From: an uncultured Butyricicoccus sp.
Lineage (GTDB): Bacteria > Bacillota > Clostridia > Oscillospirales > Butyricicoccaceae
Assembly: GCA_910584935.1 (NCBI GenBank)
Contig: CAJUDU010000011.1
Location: 1-51,555 of the forward strand
Reading direction: 5' to 3'
DNA: 51,555 nucleotides
The notes beneath the pieces were generated by a model. It had not been told where the DNA came from, did not search any database, and saw only the letters and a program-made list of their open reading frames with translations. Shown piece after piece: positions 51,480 to 51,555 of the stretch (position 1 is the stretch's first letter; each line of letters opens with the position of its first letter). Position numbers and translations under genes: made by a program.

Positions 51480-51555
51480 GTGTTTGATAAAAATACAGTA
51501 TTAGCGGAAGCAATAGATATTGCCGAAATGCTTTCCAAATTATCTCATGGGGAGC
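51480..51555 (+). CDS. Early gene of the element, 3' end outside window
   Basis: A frame opening with GTG at 51480, 8 nt after GGAGG, and running open to the end: FDKNTVLAEAIDIAEMLSKL is visible. An overlapping ATG at 51478 is in a frame that stops after eight codons. The product is probably a small Cro-like or excision protein given its position opposite the repressor; only 25 residues can be seen. Confidence 0.6.
   Translation, partial: MFDKNTVLAEAIDIAEMLSKLSHGE

Larger units (their letters stand above)
46086..51555. mobile_element. Left end of an integrative element or prophage (right end not in window)
   Basis: From about 46.1 kb the sequence is visibly richer in A/T than the host genes. 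It carries a large serine recombinase at the edge, small ORFs, a three-gene methylase/DUF262/HEPN operon, a XRE repressor with divergent promoters and the start of a rightward gene. This order (integrase, accessory cargo, repressor, early operon) is that of temperate phages and related integrative elements. No structural or transfer genes are in the window, so phage versus ICE is undecided. Confidence 0.8.

Overview
The window looks like the chromosome of a spore-forming, low-to-mid GC Clostridia member, probably an Oscillospirales/Ruminococcaceae-type gut anaerobe. The reasons are oxygen-sensitive glycyl-radical and radical-SAM enzymes, the murB-rapZ-whiA-dnaE-pfkA and rpmF-DUF512-der-plsY-gpsA gene orders, strong GGAGG ribosome sites, and a YlbJ-type sporulation gene. 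The genus is not fixed by anything I can see.

Region 1 (1-13370) is carbon catabolism. A 5'-truncated glycyl radical enzyme, its activating enzyme and a non-acylating aldehyde dehydrogenase run rightward to a shared terminator at 4306-4344. A leftward pentose cluster converges on them: xylulokinase, a DUF4867 protein, an L-fucose/L-arabinose isomerase-family enzyme and a XylF/XylG/XylH ABC importer. No XylA-type xylose isomerase is present, so the FucI-like enzyme, perhaps with DUF4867, is the local candidate for making the ketose.

Region 2 (13179-19764) is a six-gene polyamine operon. SAM decarboxylase, an Orn/Lys/Arg decarboxylase, spermidine synthase, agmatinase, carboxy(nor)spermidine dehydrogenase and carboxy(nor)spermidine decarboxylase are tightly packed. 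It carries both known routes from putrescine to spermidine, behind a leader with terminator/antiterminator geometry.

Region 3 (19769-38557) is mostly leftward housekeeping: DegV, a zinc ribbon, a P-loop kinase, an SDR, pfkA, dnaE, whiA, rapZ, murB, gpsA, plsY, der, DUF512, rpmF, yceD, pnp and rpsO. One RluA-family gene points the other way behind a 51-bp tandem repeat. yvcK is absent between rapZ and whiA.

Region 4 (38558-46038) has a condensation/acetyltransferase-fold protein with a corrected start, DUF1015, a lone serine recombinase coupled to a 49-aa ORF, ylbJ and a membrane-anchored NodB deacetylase.

Region 5 (about 46086 to the right edge) is an AT-richer integrative element or prophage end. 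It has a large serine recombinase, small ORFs, a XRE repressor with divergent promoters and three operator-like sites, and an unfinished rightward operon. Behind the recombinase lies a compact operon of DNA cytosine methyltransferase, DUF262 protein without an HNH domain, and HEPN protein with an intact Rx4H motif. This is the best candidate in the window for a little-described defence system: a methylase paired with a DUF262 sensor and a HEPN nuclease instead of a classical restriction enzyme.

All calls come from reading the sequence; no database search was run. Family assignments rest on recognised motifs and remembered family features.
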